From the NCBI RefSeq assembly GCF_021134715.1, contig NC_060017.1:2418001-2482000 (forward strand): 64,000 bases of DNA. The letters are read 5' to 3'. Shown one piece after another: positions 13,801 to 25,998 of this stretch. Each line of letters begins with the position of its first letter. Position 1 is the stretch's first letter. The notes beneath the pieces were generated by a model. That model saw nothing but the letters and a program-made list of their open reading frames with translations, was not told the origin of the DNA and made no database searches. Position numbers and translations under genes: made by a program. The DNA is from Daphnia pulex (taxonomy: Eukaryota > Arthropoda > Branchiopoda > Diplostraca > Daphniidae).

Positions 13801-16800
13801 AGCGGCGCTTGACTGGGCTGTTTGATGCAGTTATAATACCAGACACAGCAGCACACACACACATTCTTTGCTTATTTACTAACTATAACTATACTATATA
13901 CGCCTATTATTGCAAATATGCACTCACAACGTCTCACTATGTGCGTACCAACCCCTGACGATGATGGAGGTGAAAACTGCGTCGTTATATTATGATGGCT
14001 CCGGTGCATATAGTTTATTTTATTACTATCATTAACAGCGGATGACGGACGAAAAACGTTCATCATGGCGCATAGGAAATTCGCACCGCAGGGCCAGTCC
14101 CGGGCTGCCGGTTCCCCCCAAAAAAGAAACAAAATTTCGCTTCTTCTTCCTGGTAGAAGATATTTTGCTAGTCACAGAATGAAATCACAAGCGGGTGATT
14201 ATACACAAAAAAAGCCAGGACCTTTTCAAACTATATACTTTTCAAACTAGTCGAGTCGAGTCGCAATAACGGAATCAAATAATTGGAAGGGAATATTATC
14301 ACATATCGACCGGATTCAATTAGTTCAGCCAAACTATATTTGCTATACACAATCGAGAGATAGTCTCGTAGGAAAATATACAACCACGTATGGTAGAATA
14401 TAATTTACTTTTCGAGACGTCGACCGCCGCCGCCACCGCCGCCATATTGTCTATTGTTATTGAGTTGGAAGTCACGGACATTGAGAGTGAGATAGGAGGC
14501 AGCCGGGGCTTGTTTGAGTGTGTGTCTCTATCTATGTGGAGCTATATAGTTGCGCTTATTGTAAGTCTACATGTTATGTGTGTATTTAAGCCGCGGAAGA
14601 ACTTTTTAACGGCCAGTAAAACTGCGCTACAATTACAGTGTTTGGCGCTGATGCGCTGTGCTCTCTCTCTCTCTCTCTCATACAACAACAACAAACATTA
14701 ACTACCACTAGACGACGTTGAGTACACATATAGATGGTCGGGATACACACGTATGTGTGTGTGTATACCCACACTATATGGCACACCATAGAGAGAGCTA
14801 GCTCTTTGCTGGCAGTGATGAGTGTAGCCAACAGCGTAACAGCTACAGTCCACGCCCGGGAAAATTATTTCAATGGCCCTTGGTTTCTTTCTTTTCCTAT
14901 TTCTCAAAGAGACATTTTCATGTGTGTGCGCTAGTTCACCTCAAAATGACTCTCCTAAAAAACATTTTCACGAGAATAGGAGAAGAAGAAGGCGAAGAAG
15001 AAAAAAGAAAAAGGGAAAACAACGAAACCAAGTGGACTGTTGAGAACGTCATAAACAGGCCATTGCACACAGCACGTTTTCGGTTCTTCTCAATTCTCAT
15101 GGCGGGTGCATAATGTTATACTTGTCGGTTGATGATGGGGTTCTTGACGGCGGCAGCGGCGGCTGGCCGGCCAGTTGTGTGGGCGTGTATTTAGTACACA
15201 CTATACACTAGACATCCAGCAGGGCAGCCAGCAACAGCAGCAGCAGCAGGGCATACAACCTAAACAAATGAGCGAATAAGCTATTCCCAGTCTTGTAACA
15301 TGATGCGTTATGAGATACTTAAGAACGCTCGGCCCACAGTAATAAACATTCAAGGCAAAAAAACAAAACAAAAATACAAAAAGTCAAATAAATAAGAATG
15401 TTAGCTATATAAGGTATACGAACCGCACTCTGATGTGTGCACGTAACTGCTTATTGTTTTCTTTCGGGTAAAATATTTCCCTTCCGCCTTGTGGATGGTT
15501 TTCTTGTGGGCATATTTTCACTTGTTCCTTTTGCCCCCGTGAAGAGTATATAGAGAGGGGGGGAACAAAATCGTGAAATGATGAGGGGCGTGGTCGACAT
15601 GTGCCCAGGAAAAAAAAGGCCTCTCGAAGATGCTGACGTTATACTCTGTGTCTCGCGCGTCTTCATCTATCGTGGCTCGTTGTTTCAAACGAATAAGAGC
15701 CGAGACGAGCTCTCCACGTGCGATGGTTCGTCGGTCGTTGTCCGCGTGTTGTCACATTTCGACTTAATGAGCTCGACAAAACGCGACGCCCCTCACCTCC
15801 CTCGCAGGCGGAGGCGGTGGCGGCGGCGGAGCAACAGCGACAACATCGAGTTCTCTCCTTTCCACTCATTTCCATCCATTTCACTCGACCCGCTTCTAAA
15901 ACATTTTCTTCTCTTTTCTTTCTTTTTTTGGGGGGGTTTTTGGTTAATGAACTTTTGTTTAGTTTGTTTCTTGTTCCAGGATTTTTTGGCCGAACCCGAA
16001 AAAGTCGGGCCAACCTCATGTAGGAGCCGCACTCGGAAGTTCTTTTGCGCTGTAATCCGGGGCCAGTCGATGATGAGGAGGATGCCGGAAGAAGAAGAAG
16101 AAGAAGCGGCGCGCGCTGGTGTACCGCAGACAACAAAACGCCCCTCCCTCATCATGTGGCGCGTACAGAGTCTGTCGGCCGGAGCAGCGGAGGTCATGTT
16201 TTCCCCCCATCTACACTCTGCTGTGCTCTACATCTAACGCACTTATTCGGCCGAAAAGAGCTGATGGGCCTCGACTAACGACCTCCAACGAACCCCGCCC
16301 ATTTCATTCCCAATCGTCCGGCCGGGCCGGGCCTTCTTCTTCTTCTCCCTTTTTGTCTCGACTTGAATATATCAGAGAAGATACAATGCTCTTGTAGATA
16401 TACCCTACTAGCTCTCTCTCCATTTCTCTTTGTTTCCTCATTATTCTTATTCTTATTTTTCAATGGGCTTTGACTTCCAAATTCAATTCAATGCGGTCAG
16501 TGTATGTAGATATGTATAGGGCATAGGGATGGACCTAATAAGAGTTGGGCGGCAGTTGACCGAGACCGACAAAGTTAATTAGTCAGATGGAGTATTCATT
16601 TCGACCTCTTTTATAGCCTAAACTAATATCAAATGTTGAATGTATTTTTGGCTTTTGAATTGGAATTGAGAGAATTTTTTTTCTTTCTTTCACTTTCACC
16701 TGAATTGAAATGACGTCCGCAAAAATGGAATGGAAATCGCGGTAGCCGGATCGTTTTGTCACCATCCGTGTTCTACATGACGGAGGGGGAGGAGAGAGAG

Positions 16801-19800
16801 CGGAATAACCGTTGGGATTCATGATGATGTATTTGTTGGTGTTTTGTCTGGATTTATACGTGTTTGTAGTACATGGAAAACTCCTGCCTATATAACGTGT
16901 AATAACAATGGAGAGGAGAGAGGGGGGTGTGCATGCGTGGGAGTGCTGGCAACACAGACACACACACGAGCTAGCTCCATTATCTAATATATGTATTATA
17001 TCTGCTGGTTATTTGTCGATCAAACACGCAGTTGGGTGGGTGCCGATGGGCGGGTGGACCCTACAGTCTGAGCTCCTGGTGGGCTCGTGTTCCTCTCGCA
17101 CTCACTCACTCACTAATAATAATGATAATAAAATGATGTCGGCAGTTTCGGCAGACCCCCTTGCTCCAGCGCTCTGTGAATATAAACACACCAAAAAGGA
17201 AAACATATCTCAACCACCACATGAAAGTCACAGCCATTCAATGAACGAAAAAAAAAACAGCAGCGGAGTTTCAATTCACGTTCAGAGTTTTAACTTGCAG
17301 CACCGCAATCATTACATACCAACACGAGAGAAAATGGTGTATTAACGCTGGGAGTCGATTGAGGTACATGAGAGAGCAGCAGCCCCCAAAAATATCCAAT
17401 CCGGATGGATTCACAACTCGATCAAATGCAATCGCATTTGACTAAATCAATATTTCGATGCCATTTGATCTGACCAAATTTTGAAATTCTTTAAGTTACA
17501 CGCAATGAGTAAAGATGTATATGTAAGATTTTAGGGAGGATGAAATTGAAGGGAAAAGCAACTACATTTAACAGAGGGTGGCTCATTGCAATGGCGACTG
17601 CCCGGCGTTTGAGGGCGGTTGTTTGTTGGAGGTGAGAGAACTAATGGCCACCTTGGCGCCTACTATAAGACAGAAGACCCTTCAGGTTTTTTTGTTTTTC
17701 GTTTCCCTCTCATATTATAGCTTCATACAATATTAAAAAGTCCCTCCGTCTCTCTCTCTCCGTAAGCGTCCGTGTACGTATGCTAATAGACCTTGGCGGC
17801 GCTCCGGTCCGAAACACAGACGGCCGACGTGATGGCGTACGGTAACAATCGATAGACTCATCGATGTGGTGTTTTCCACCCGCCCGGCAGTATATGGTGT
17901 ATAGTGTGTGGAACTGCGAAAGACGGAACCAGACAAATTAGGGGATTTTTGGGTAGGTAAAAAGAGCCAAGAAAAGTGTGAAAGGCGCCACATTTATTCG
18001 AGAAAATCATCTCTAGGCCGCCCACATTTAACGGGCCTCTTCAACCTTCCCAATTCTGCTTACTTACCACCTATATTGAAGGGCTATTGAATTTTGTAAA
18101 TGCATTTCGGCTAACGCTATACACCGAATGTAATTAATCTGAATAATGAACTGTTTTCCTTGGTGAAGAAAAGCGCTCGAGATGTGTTGTCTAGTTTTTG
18201 GGGCCAGGGGAATAGTATAATCCCCGGAAATGCATGTCCAAAGCCAAACAGAAAATTGAATAGATTTTACGAGAGACCATTAGGACGTGCAATCAAGGTG
18301 TGTGTATACATATACGGAGAACAAGGGCACATGGACGGACAAAGTCACAAAAGACCTTTGCATATCTTTGCCTTTACGTGCACAAACTGCGTGTGTATAT
18401 ACTACCTACAGGCTGAACATATGCAGATGGCAAGAGGAGGGAAAAGAGTCGTTTGTGTGACTTTGACTTCCAAAATACTCCTTTCCAACGTCATTAAGAG
18501 AGAATATAAGGAGAGCAGCTAGTGTGTGGGTCTCTCTCTCTCTCGCCTATAGCTTCATACACATAGTATATACAGGATGAACCGTGTTTCATTTGAAAGA
18601 TAGGTCCAGTCGTAAAAATGTCTTCATTTTCCTCAAATTCTCTCTCTCTCTTTTCTCTCAGCTCTTTTTTTGGTCTATTGTCGCTGGATGGAGGAAGCCG
18701 CAAGTCCAACCGCGATCTAGTTTCCAGCTGCGAAAATGGAGACATTTGTACAAGACCTGAACAAACGCCGATGAAGGAATAACCAGGGGGGGAACTTATA
18801 TTCCCAATAGAATGAAACCAACGCACAGCAGAGGGTCCATCGCTTTTAAAAAGGCAATTTGGCAAATTCTCTGGCCCTTCATAATATCGGCGACCACACA
18901 CTCGAATCCAAATGTTTCCATTCTGAGCCGAAAGTCGCGGTCGGATTTTTCTTCTTTCAGCCAACAAGAGGCGGCCAATTCTATCTGTCATCATGTTGTT
19001 GTGTAACGACCAAGTTTGTGCTTATAGTTCATATGTATGGCCAGTATAGTCGTCGGCTCCGGAAGTCATTGGGCCGCCCAACGATGGCCGCATAGGCACA
19101 CAGAGAAGCTACAAGAAAAAAGGGAAAAAGAAACTGGAAACCGGAAAGCGAGTTTTCCAAAAAGTCTTTTGTCGTATATTCTTTACCCTCTTCCCCATTG
19201 TGCGTTGGCTAAAGGCCCCATCAGTCCACATAGGCCTATAGTTGCGCGTGCGCGGCGTCCATCAGTTCCCATTATGTTGGCGCGGACTTTGTCGGAAGTT
19301 GCGTGGAACAAGGACTCTGAACTGCTTTGCCCTGGAGAATAAGAAATGCAATATCAATAAAAATCCGGCGAAAAGAGTGCTGGACTTGTGTACAGCAGTA
19401 TAGAATCAAAGTCAGCACAACTCAGCCGAGCGCTGATCGACTTTGTGAGAGGCTTAAATGTGAATGCGTGTTTTGTCGTCCGGCTCCGCCTGCCGCTGAC
19501 CATATCTGAAGAGGAGAAGCCTTGCTTTTGTTGTAATATCTTATACACAGAGTCGCTTGTATAACAGACACAAGGCCATCCCCTTCACAGATCGGGTCGG
19601 TGCAGTTTGCAGTCCTCTCGTCTTTTCTAGAGGACGAACATTTTTATGATCCATCAATTGAGAGGAAAGGAGAGAAGGGGCTACCGAGTAGCACACTGCT
19701 GCTGTGGAGGCACCGCAGACATTAAATACAGGCAATGCACCACCACCATCAGCTTTGCCAAGAAAGTGTATATAGCCAAAGACAAATGACCGAGCAGAAA

Positions 19801-20960
19801 AGAAGAAGCCCCTCTTGAATGGTGATGATCTTTATGAACATGCTATATAGCCATGAAGAGGGAGACCTGGCCAGCAGAATTTCAGCTCGTCAGTCCTTTT
19901 CTATTCTGAAATATTAATAACGTGCGCAGCTAAAAATCCATCCGGGGTTCGAAATATGTCAGCTCGATCTGGACCCAGGGTGTCCATTAGAGCTGTGGGT
20001 CTTTAATCTTGAGTCGTTGGAAACATATCAACCAAGAGACTTGTCAGAAACCTGCTGCCATCGGCCATCATTGTGCATCATTAACATTCTTGTTGCTGCT
20101 CTAAGAGCAGAGAGATATTCTATATATACCAAATGCGAGCTGCTGCCTGCCAATTGTTTCGTTTTTCATTCACATTCTTGAAATAAGTTTACAATTTCTC
20201 ACATCACATCGGTGATGAATGATTTGACTAAATTGTCAGCGCACGTCCAAGGTTAGATTGTTCTCTTCAAAATCAGGAATCTATATTTCAAATGGGATTC
20301 AATAAAAATGATTTAAATAAAATAAAATAGGAGACTTGAGCGATTGGAGTAAATTACGATGCGTTTTATCTGGGATTCTACTGGCGCGCGCGCCAAGTAA
20401 GAGAGAGAGAGAGAAAAAGACTGACTGATTATTGTCCAGTATAGCAGTCAGATTGGCCCACCAATTCACATGGCCGTAAGATTATCTGAATTTAATTGAG
20501 CAGCACTGCTACTGGGTGCGCGTAGAGGTGTGTTATTATCGAAGCATCGCGTGATCAGCTCACCACACAGCGCCTATACTTCCCTCCCGTCTCTGTTTCA
20601 GACTTTACTGTCTATATAAGCCATTACTGCTGAGTAAGAAAAATCAAAACATTCCAAGTCAAAGATTTTTCTTATTTTCGGTGCGATTATGTTCTTTTCT
20701 TCTGTTGCAATGGTTCACCGCTTCGCCAGGAGCGACTATTGAAAAATGTTTTGGGTAATACATGCGTGCAGACTGCAGAGGAATAAGAAATAATAATAAT
20801 AGAAAAGATAATATTATGTATAATGTACGATCTGTGAGTCATTAAAGCTGCTGATAGTCGGATCTGAGTTTGGTACCTTACGGCAGAATGTCCTTCATCG
20901 CTTTTTGTGGAGGTGATTAAATATTCTTTATTTTTTTTGCAGATCTTTAATTTGTGAAAA
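10871..20960. other. Gene-poor non-coding stretch
   Basis: I see no supportable exon or RNA gene. The longest open frames (for example near 15.6-16.2 kb, both strands) arise from GGC/GCC and GAA/TTC runs and overlap one another on opposite strands, which argues against coding. Notable small features are an (AAAT)n run at 11236-11258 and a perfect 14-bp GC palindrome at 20382-20395. It may hold regulatory DNA for a gene outside the window or for the palmitoyltransferase gene to the right. Confidence 0.6.
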
Positions 20961-21632
20961 CTTGACATGGAAGTGATCCAAGAGTTTCGAAGTAGTGCAT
21001 TCTAATGAAGATGCAAAAAATTTGAATTTTGACAGGTGAATAATGAGCTGGCGCTGGCTGACAGGTAATGTATACTCATTCGAATTTGGCCGACACAATA
21101 TGCGATTTAATGGTCGTCGTTGGATTCCGCGGTGGGGAATTAGAAATTCTAAATTTAAAAAAATTAATGGAATTGCGTCACTTGATTGGAAATTGCCAGG
21201 TTTTTATTCCCCAGCTTTAGTTTCTTTTTTCCTGATACTGTAGAGATTTACTTGCGTTTGTGTAGATGAGTTATGAGAGCTTTAAGATAACGCAAGATGA
21301 ATCAAGATTTAAGTCGCGTTGTTTATTTATTTTTAACGCGATTAATTTGTTTTGAAATTATAGTTTTTTAAAAAACTTAATTTTTTCAACAGTTTGTGCG
21401 GTTCAGGTACGGTTTGTATTTCTTCTACTTAATTTTGAAATCAGTCATTAATGACATCTAGCGTCGAACATAAAAACTTAAATGTTTCAATAACAGATGG
21501 CGTTGAACCCAAACAACAACACATAAACAATTCAGGATTGAGAGGAGTGGGATCGAGACGAGATCTGATGCCACAATATTACTTGTTATTTAGTTTTCTT
21601 GCCTATTTGAATTCGACGAATAAATCGAGAAA

Positions 21633-21896
21633 ATGAGGCTTACAAAGACCAAGAACTGAGGTAAGTAGAAATTGATTAAAACGAATTCTTTTGTTTGACT
21701 CATTCTTATCTACCAAAATCTTATCTGACAGGAATCGAGATAGAAGACGTTGGCAAACTGTGCCGGCGGAATCTTCGACTCAGTATGCGTACCAATGATT
21801 TACCTGGTTGAAGTTTTGATTGTTATGTGGTAAGATTAACATAGTAAGTTGCACAAAGATGAAAGTAATAATCTGATTTTTCGTAACACGAAATAG
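21633..21896 (+). promoter_or_regulatory. Probable spliced 5' leader with a uORF
   Basis: Upstream of the DHHC start codon there are two good short introns in non-coding DNA: 21661-21731 (GTAAGT..CAG) and 21830-21896 (GTAAGA..TAG). A 9-codon open frame with its own ATG (21633-21659) ends in TGA directly before the first donor. These look like 5' UTR introns of the palmitoyltransferase mRNA plus an upstream ORF that could damp translation. Splicing is inferred from site sequences only. Confidence 0.45.
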
Positions 21897-21913
21897 GTAT
21901 TCTTATCGTTGTT

Positions 21914-22738
21914 ATGGCCCCTGTTATTAGTAAAAGAGTTGGATTGATGAGATATGGTGTCATGCTTTTTAGCTTAGCCTATCTATGTCTTTCAATTGCC
22001 ACAGCCATCTATATATTGGTGTTGCAGAGGAGCTTCACAGTAACTACCATAGCCATCTACTGTTATGTCCAAGTTTGTGCTAACTGGCGAGCAATGTTTG
22101 TCAACTCTAATAAGGACTATGGAGTACAATTAGAAGAAGGTTTGGAGCAAGATCCCCAGAATTTTTGTCCAGAGTGCAATATCTTCAAGAACAAGAAATC
22201 CCATCATTGCCCTTTGTGTGAATGCTGTGTTTTGCGGCACGACCACCATTGTTTCTTTTTAGGTACCTGCATCGGTTTGAATAACCAGCGTTATTTTGTG
22301 ATTTTGTGTCTATATACTGGTGTCGGTTCCCTCTACCTCTCCCTTCAAATCTTTCTCACTTCTGATTGGGTTTTTAATCGTTGGTTCAATTACTTGGAGC
22401 TGTTCATGCCGTTCGGTTACGCTTTTTCGCTAGCCAGAACCACAACTCTGACGAGCGCATACATGGTGATTGTGTACAATCTGTCGGCGACGATCGGAAT
22501 GTTTTGCATCTACATGTTTGGACTTCAAGTTCATCTTTTGTCACAAAGCGTCACTTGGCACGAATTTAACTCGAAAACGCACGTTTCCAAAAGTCAACAA
22601 ATCCTAACTGCATGGTCCAACTTTTCGACCAATTTCGGCCATGGTCTTTTTCACTTTGTAATTCCTGTAGTGTCTGGATTGCTGCCCTATAGCAAGAGCA
22701 AATGCTCTCGCGTCAAATCTGATTTAAGAATTTATTAA
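21914..22738 (+). CDS. DHHC palmitoyltransferase (ZDHHC24-like)
   Basis: Single-exon frame of 274 residues with a complete DHHC zinc-finger domain. The cysteine-rich part begins near Cys85 (CPEC), continues through HHCPLCECC and reaches the catalytic DHHC at residues 110-113. By family knowledge these enzymes attach palmitate to protein cysteines through an acyl-cysteine intermediate, in Golgi, ER or plasma membrane. Hydrophobic segments lie around residues 14-36, 41-55, 124-150 and 160-215, matching the usual four-helix layout with the DHHC loop facing the cytosol. The short length and lack of ankyrin repeats fit the ZDHHC24-type group; substrate is unknown. The ATG at 21914 follows a probable 5' UTR intron. 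It ends 68 bp before the convergent transporter's stop codon. Confidence 0.9.
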   Translation: MAPVISKRVGLMRYGVMLFSLAYLCLSIATAIYILVLQRSFTVTTIAIYCYVQVCANWRAMFVNSNKDYGVQLEEGLEQDPQNFCPECNIFKNKKSHHCPLCECCVLRHDHHCFFLGTCIGLNNQRYFVILCLYTGVGSLYLSLQIFLTSDWVFNRWFNYLELFMPFGYAFSLARTTTLTSAYMVIVYNLSATIGMFCIYMFGLQVHLLSQSVTWHEFNSKTHVSKSQQILTAWSNFSTNFGHGLFHFVIPVVSGLLPYSKSKCSRVKSDLRIY

Positions 22739-22747
22739 AACGCAGCA

Positions 22748-22753
22748 AATAAA
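22748..22753 (+). terminator. Poly(A) signal of the DHHC gene
   Basis: Canonical AATAAA ten bases after the DHHC stop codon. On the opposite strand another AATAAA (22731-22736) overlaps the DHHC stop region and can serve the convergent transporter, so the two mRNAs probably overlap at their 3' ends. Confidence 0.6.
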
Positions 22754-22806
22754 ACGAACAAGTTTAATAATCGAGTGATCTTGTATGTAAATGAAAATAT
22801 TCCTCC

Positions 22807-25800
22807 CTATGCCTCCAACGTTCTGATGAATCCTTCCTCGTTGATGCTGTTTGTCGGTGGCAACGGGCGGGAAGTCAGCATGGGTTGAAGTTCTTTGTTG
22901 TTTGCTGAAGCTACCATTCCGTTGTCTCCTGCCTCCACCGGATCTTCCGCGTAGAGATCGAGATTGCGGACGGCAAAGCAGGTGAAAAAATCGAAAATCA
23001 CCCCAATAACAATCACACCTGTTGGAGACACAAGTGTTAAACTAGTTTTATCAGTCTGTTTCACATTAGCGATAGTTTCTCGGTAGTACCCGCTGTCAGC
23101 AGATGTAAGTAAAGTCGCATCTTTTCCTGGTCGTAGATCCAACAATTACCGCGCACACCGCAACTGTCAGTTCGCCATAGAATGCACGCCTGATCTGAAA
23201 ATCCCCCGTGGTTCAAAAGCAATAATGTTAATTGCACGCGCACTAAATATTTTAGATAGTGGTAATATTTCAAAGATGACTGAATTCGTTGATTACCAAT
23301 TACGGCTCCGTAGACGATGGGGGCGGGAATGAAAGCAAAAAGGCTAGTTAAGAGATAACCAAGACCTATTGCGAAAGACTTGTCTTCTTGCGGGACGCAT
23401 CTGAGAAAGTAAACGAAGATAAGGTAAAGTAAACAACAGCTATAACCCAGAAGTAAGTTAACAGCTACCGGAAAGTAATAAGTATGTTGCTAACGCGCCC
23501 AAATGAGCTTAGAAACTTGATGATGCCCATGACGGAAATGTAGATTAGGAACATTTGGAAGCAATTGGAAGGGCAATATCCACCGATGGCTTTGCCGTTA
23601 TACCAAGCACCAGAATCCAACGTCGAGTTTGAAATCTGGGTGGTATTAATCCATTCTTTGATGCAACTGCAGTCGGAAAAAATCTGAAAATTATGTAACA
23701 GAGAAATCATTGTCGGTTGCTAAATTAAAAATGGGACGTTTGATTAATGTAAATTACTGTTCGGTCACCAGTGGAGTTCATCGAGGTGCAACCAGCGTGG
23801 CAAGCGGAGAAAAAATTGACTTGTCCATCCTCAGAACAGGCCGGGGCGAAACGATTTGCTTGGCAATTGCATTCCTCGTTGCAAGATGTTGTTGGAATGC
23901 CCAGCCTATACTCAGAATGAAATGTCAGTTGTTTCTTGACAATTTAGCACAAGGCCAGTCTATTGATGTAAATATACATGGCGTTGCTTCCATTTTCTGC
24001 ATTTTCTAGACCGTGGATAGGTTTTGAATCGCATCCTAAGAACGCGAATACGACTAGGATTATGATCCAGATGATTCCAACAATGACATCCCATACTTGA
24101 AGCTTCCAAGCATGAAATTTAAACTTCGAAATCAGATAGCCAGCCATCAACAGTCCAGTGCACATGAACAAAATGCCAGTGAGCCCTAATATGAACAATA
24201 ATGATTAATCCAAATTTTATTTGTGTGATAAAGAAATGTACCGTTAACGAGCCCAGACATTGAGGACGACTGCTGGAATTGTGTCTCCATGTACTTGGGC
24301 AAGAAGGTAATGTATCCACTTTAAAATTATAATAATGATTATTTTAAATTTTTTCATCGCCCTTATCTTTCAAAATACATAAATTTTAGGTGTTCTGCGT
24401 ACACTATTACTAGTATATAATGGTTATGGATATGGACACATCACTAATACCTAAGAGCGAATACGAAGAATACGCCAGCACAATTATTGAGAATCAGAAT
24501 CTTGTTGGTCAACAATCGACGCAATGCAGCCGGAAACTCTAAAGTTTGGATAATAATCAATCAGTACTGTACGAACGTTATCAATTAAAAAACAAACAAA
24601 CGAACCAAACAATATACCTTTGAATGTTCGCTCCTTGGGTTTATTGGGCTGCTGAGTAGATTTTTGCGCTGCAATTGTCATGAAACCTACAGCAGTAGTT
24701 GATTTCTTTGGTAGCCGTCGTGGATAACAAGCCAGCAGCCAGGCAGTGGAAATTTGAATTATGCCAATGATCATGAAGCCTTGAGAAAAATACGGAAACA
24801 ATATAAATTTCCTACAAATTCAACAGGAAAATGTCGATTAGTTTACCAAGCCACCAAGCGCCAATCCAAGAGGGGTCCCTTGGCTTAAGTGTCGTCGTTT
24901 CGCTCAGATTGACGTACAGCCGCATACAGATGGCAGCCAATCCGTATCCAAAGACTGGGCCGATCAACCGAAGACTTGACATGAGTCCTATAGAGAAACG
25001 TGGAGGTTCATTTCAAAAATAATCTGGGTACAAAGTACAACTTACCAATGAGCATTGGAGTTTGCTTTCGCTTTACATTGTCGTCCAGGTACGTGATTCC
25101 AAGGATAGAGAACAGGGTTGTACCGATACCAGAAACAAATTGTGACATGAAGATGTAAATCATTGGACCTGTTGAACGTGTACAAAGAGCGTTAAAAAAA
25201 GCGTTGCTTGAACATAAAGTAATTCTATCTCGGTTTTACCGATGGGTGCCGTTTCGTCACAACTATCTTCCGGGTTCATGGTGGGCATGACTGAATCCGT
25301 TGATGTTGAGCAAACATCAAAACTTCTTGTCACTAATTGCATATTAAAAGATGTAAAACAAATCATAATCAACAGCTGGTCGAATAGTACGCCGGGTAAA
25401 CATTAATTTTCCCACAGTTATGTAATCAATAATCAGTTATTGATTACAAAACACTTTGACCCGTAAGCTTTGGTGCCTAGTGATACGCTACAATACTACG
25501 GTACTACCGTTAGTGGCTGTTGCGAATTGGCCGTAAACGAAATGAGGAACAACCACGATAATTGAAGCGACACCCGAGAAGACGACTCCCAATGCCGCCA
25601 ATCGAGGCCTGTGTCCATGCCCGCCAAAGTACGTCAGCACGAGCGAGAGCAAGATCTGGCTCACCTCATTCCCCGACAACAGAATACCTGTAAGAAGCAA
25701 GTCAAAGAATCAGTGTTCGTTATATAATGCACGAGAGTATGGTTTCACATGAGCTGCATCACTGTTGCAAATTACCTGTGGTTTGGCTTTTGAGTTTGAA

Positions 25801-25998
25801 CTGTTTCTCGAGCGTGGTCAATGTAGCGATGGAATAGCTGAAAAACATGGCTTGAAAAAGTCCTAGGAAGCTGTATGTCAACAGGTAAGATTTCTTGTTG
25901 GCATATCCTTGAAGCCATTTCCCCTGGAAAGGACCAAGTCCACACTGAGTGTCTTTCTCATCTTCTTCCAACTTATTCTTATTCTTGACTTTGCCCAT
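22807..25998 (-). CDS. Oatp: Organic anion transporter polypeptide (OATP/SLCO)
   Basis: Fourteen exons: 25776-25998, 25508-25687, 25240-25332, 25046-25168, 24847-24987, 24618-24779, 24451-24538, 24242-24318, 23978-24185, 23758-23905, 23469-23683, 23297-23400, 23090-23194, 22807-23018. They join in phase to 692 residues, a usual length for the family. OATPs are 12-helix plasma-membrane carriers for sodium-independent uptake of amphipathic organic anions, steroid conjugates and drugs. Diagnostic features are the family signature ending in WIGAWWLG (about residues 247-254), the large Cys-rich extracellular loop (CNEECNC..ACSEDG..C..C, Kazal-like), and the CVPQEDKSFAIG segment before helix 11. 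The N-terminus is cytosolic and lysine-rich. Insect relatives act in Malpighian tubule and gut excretion; the substrate here is unknown. It is divergently arranged with the sugar transporter to the right. Confidence 0.93.

Noticed and set aside
15578..16237. 219-codon plus-strand frame and overlapping minus-strand frames
   Set aside because: Mutually overlapping frames on both strands, caused by GGC and GAA/TTC runs; composition is biased and no domain is recognisable.
20382..20395. Perfect 14-bp GC palindrome
   Set aside because: Self-complementary because it is alternating GC; no partner site or nearby gene to give it meaning.
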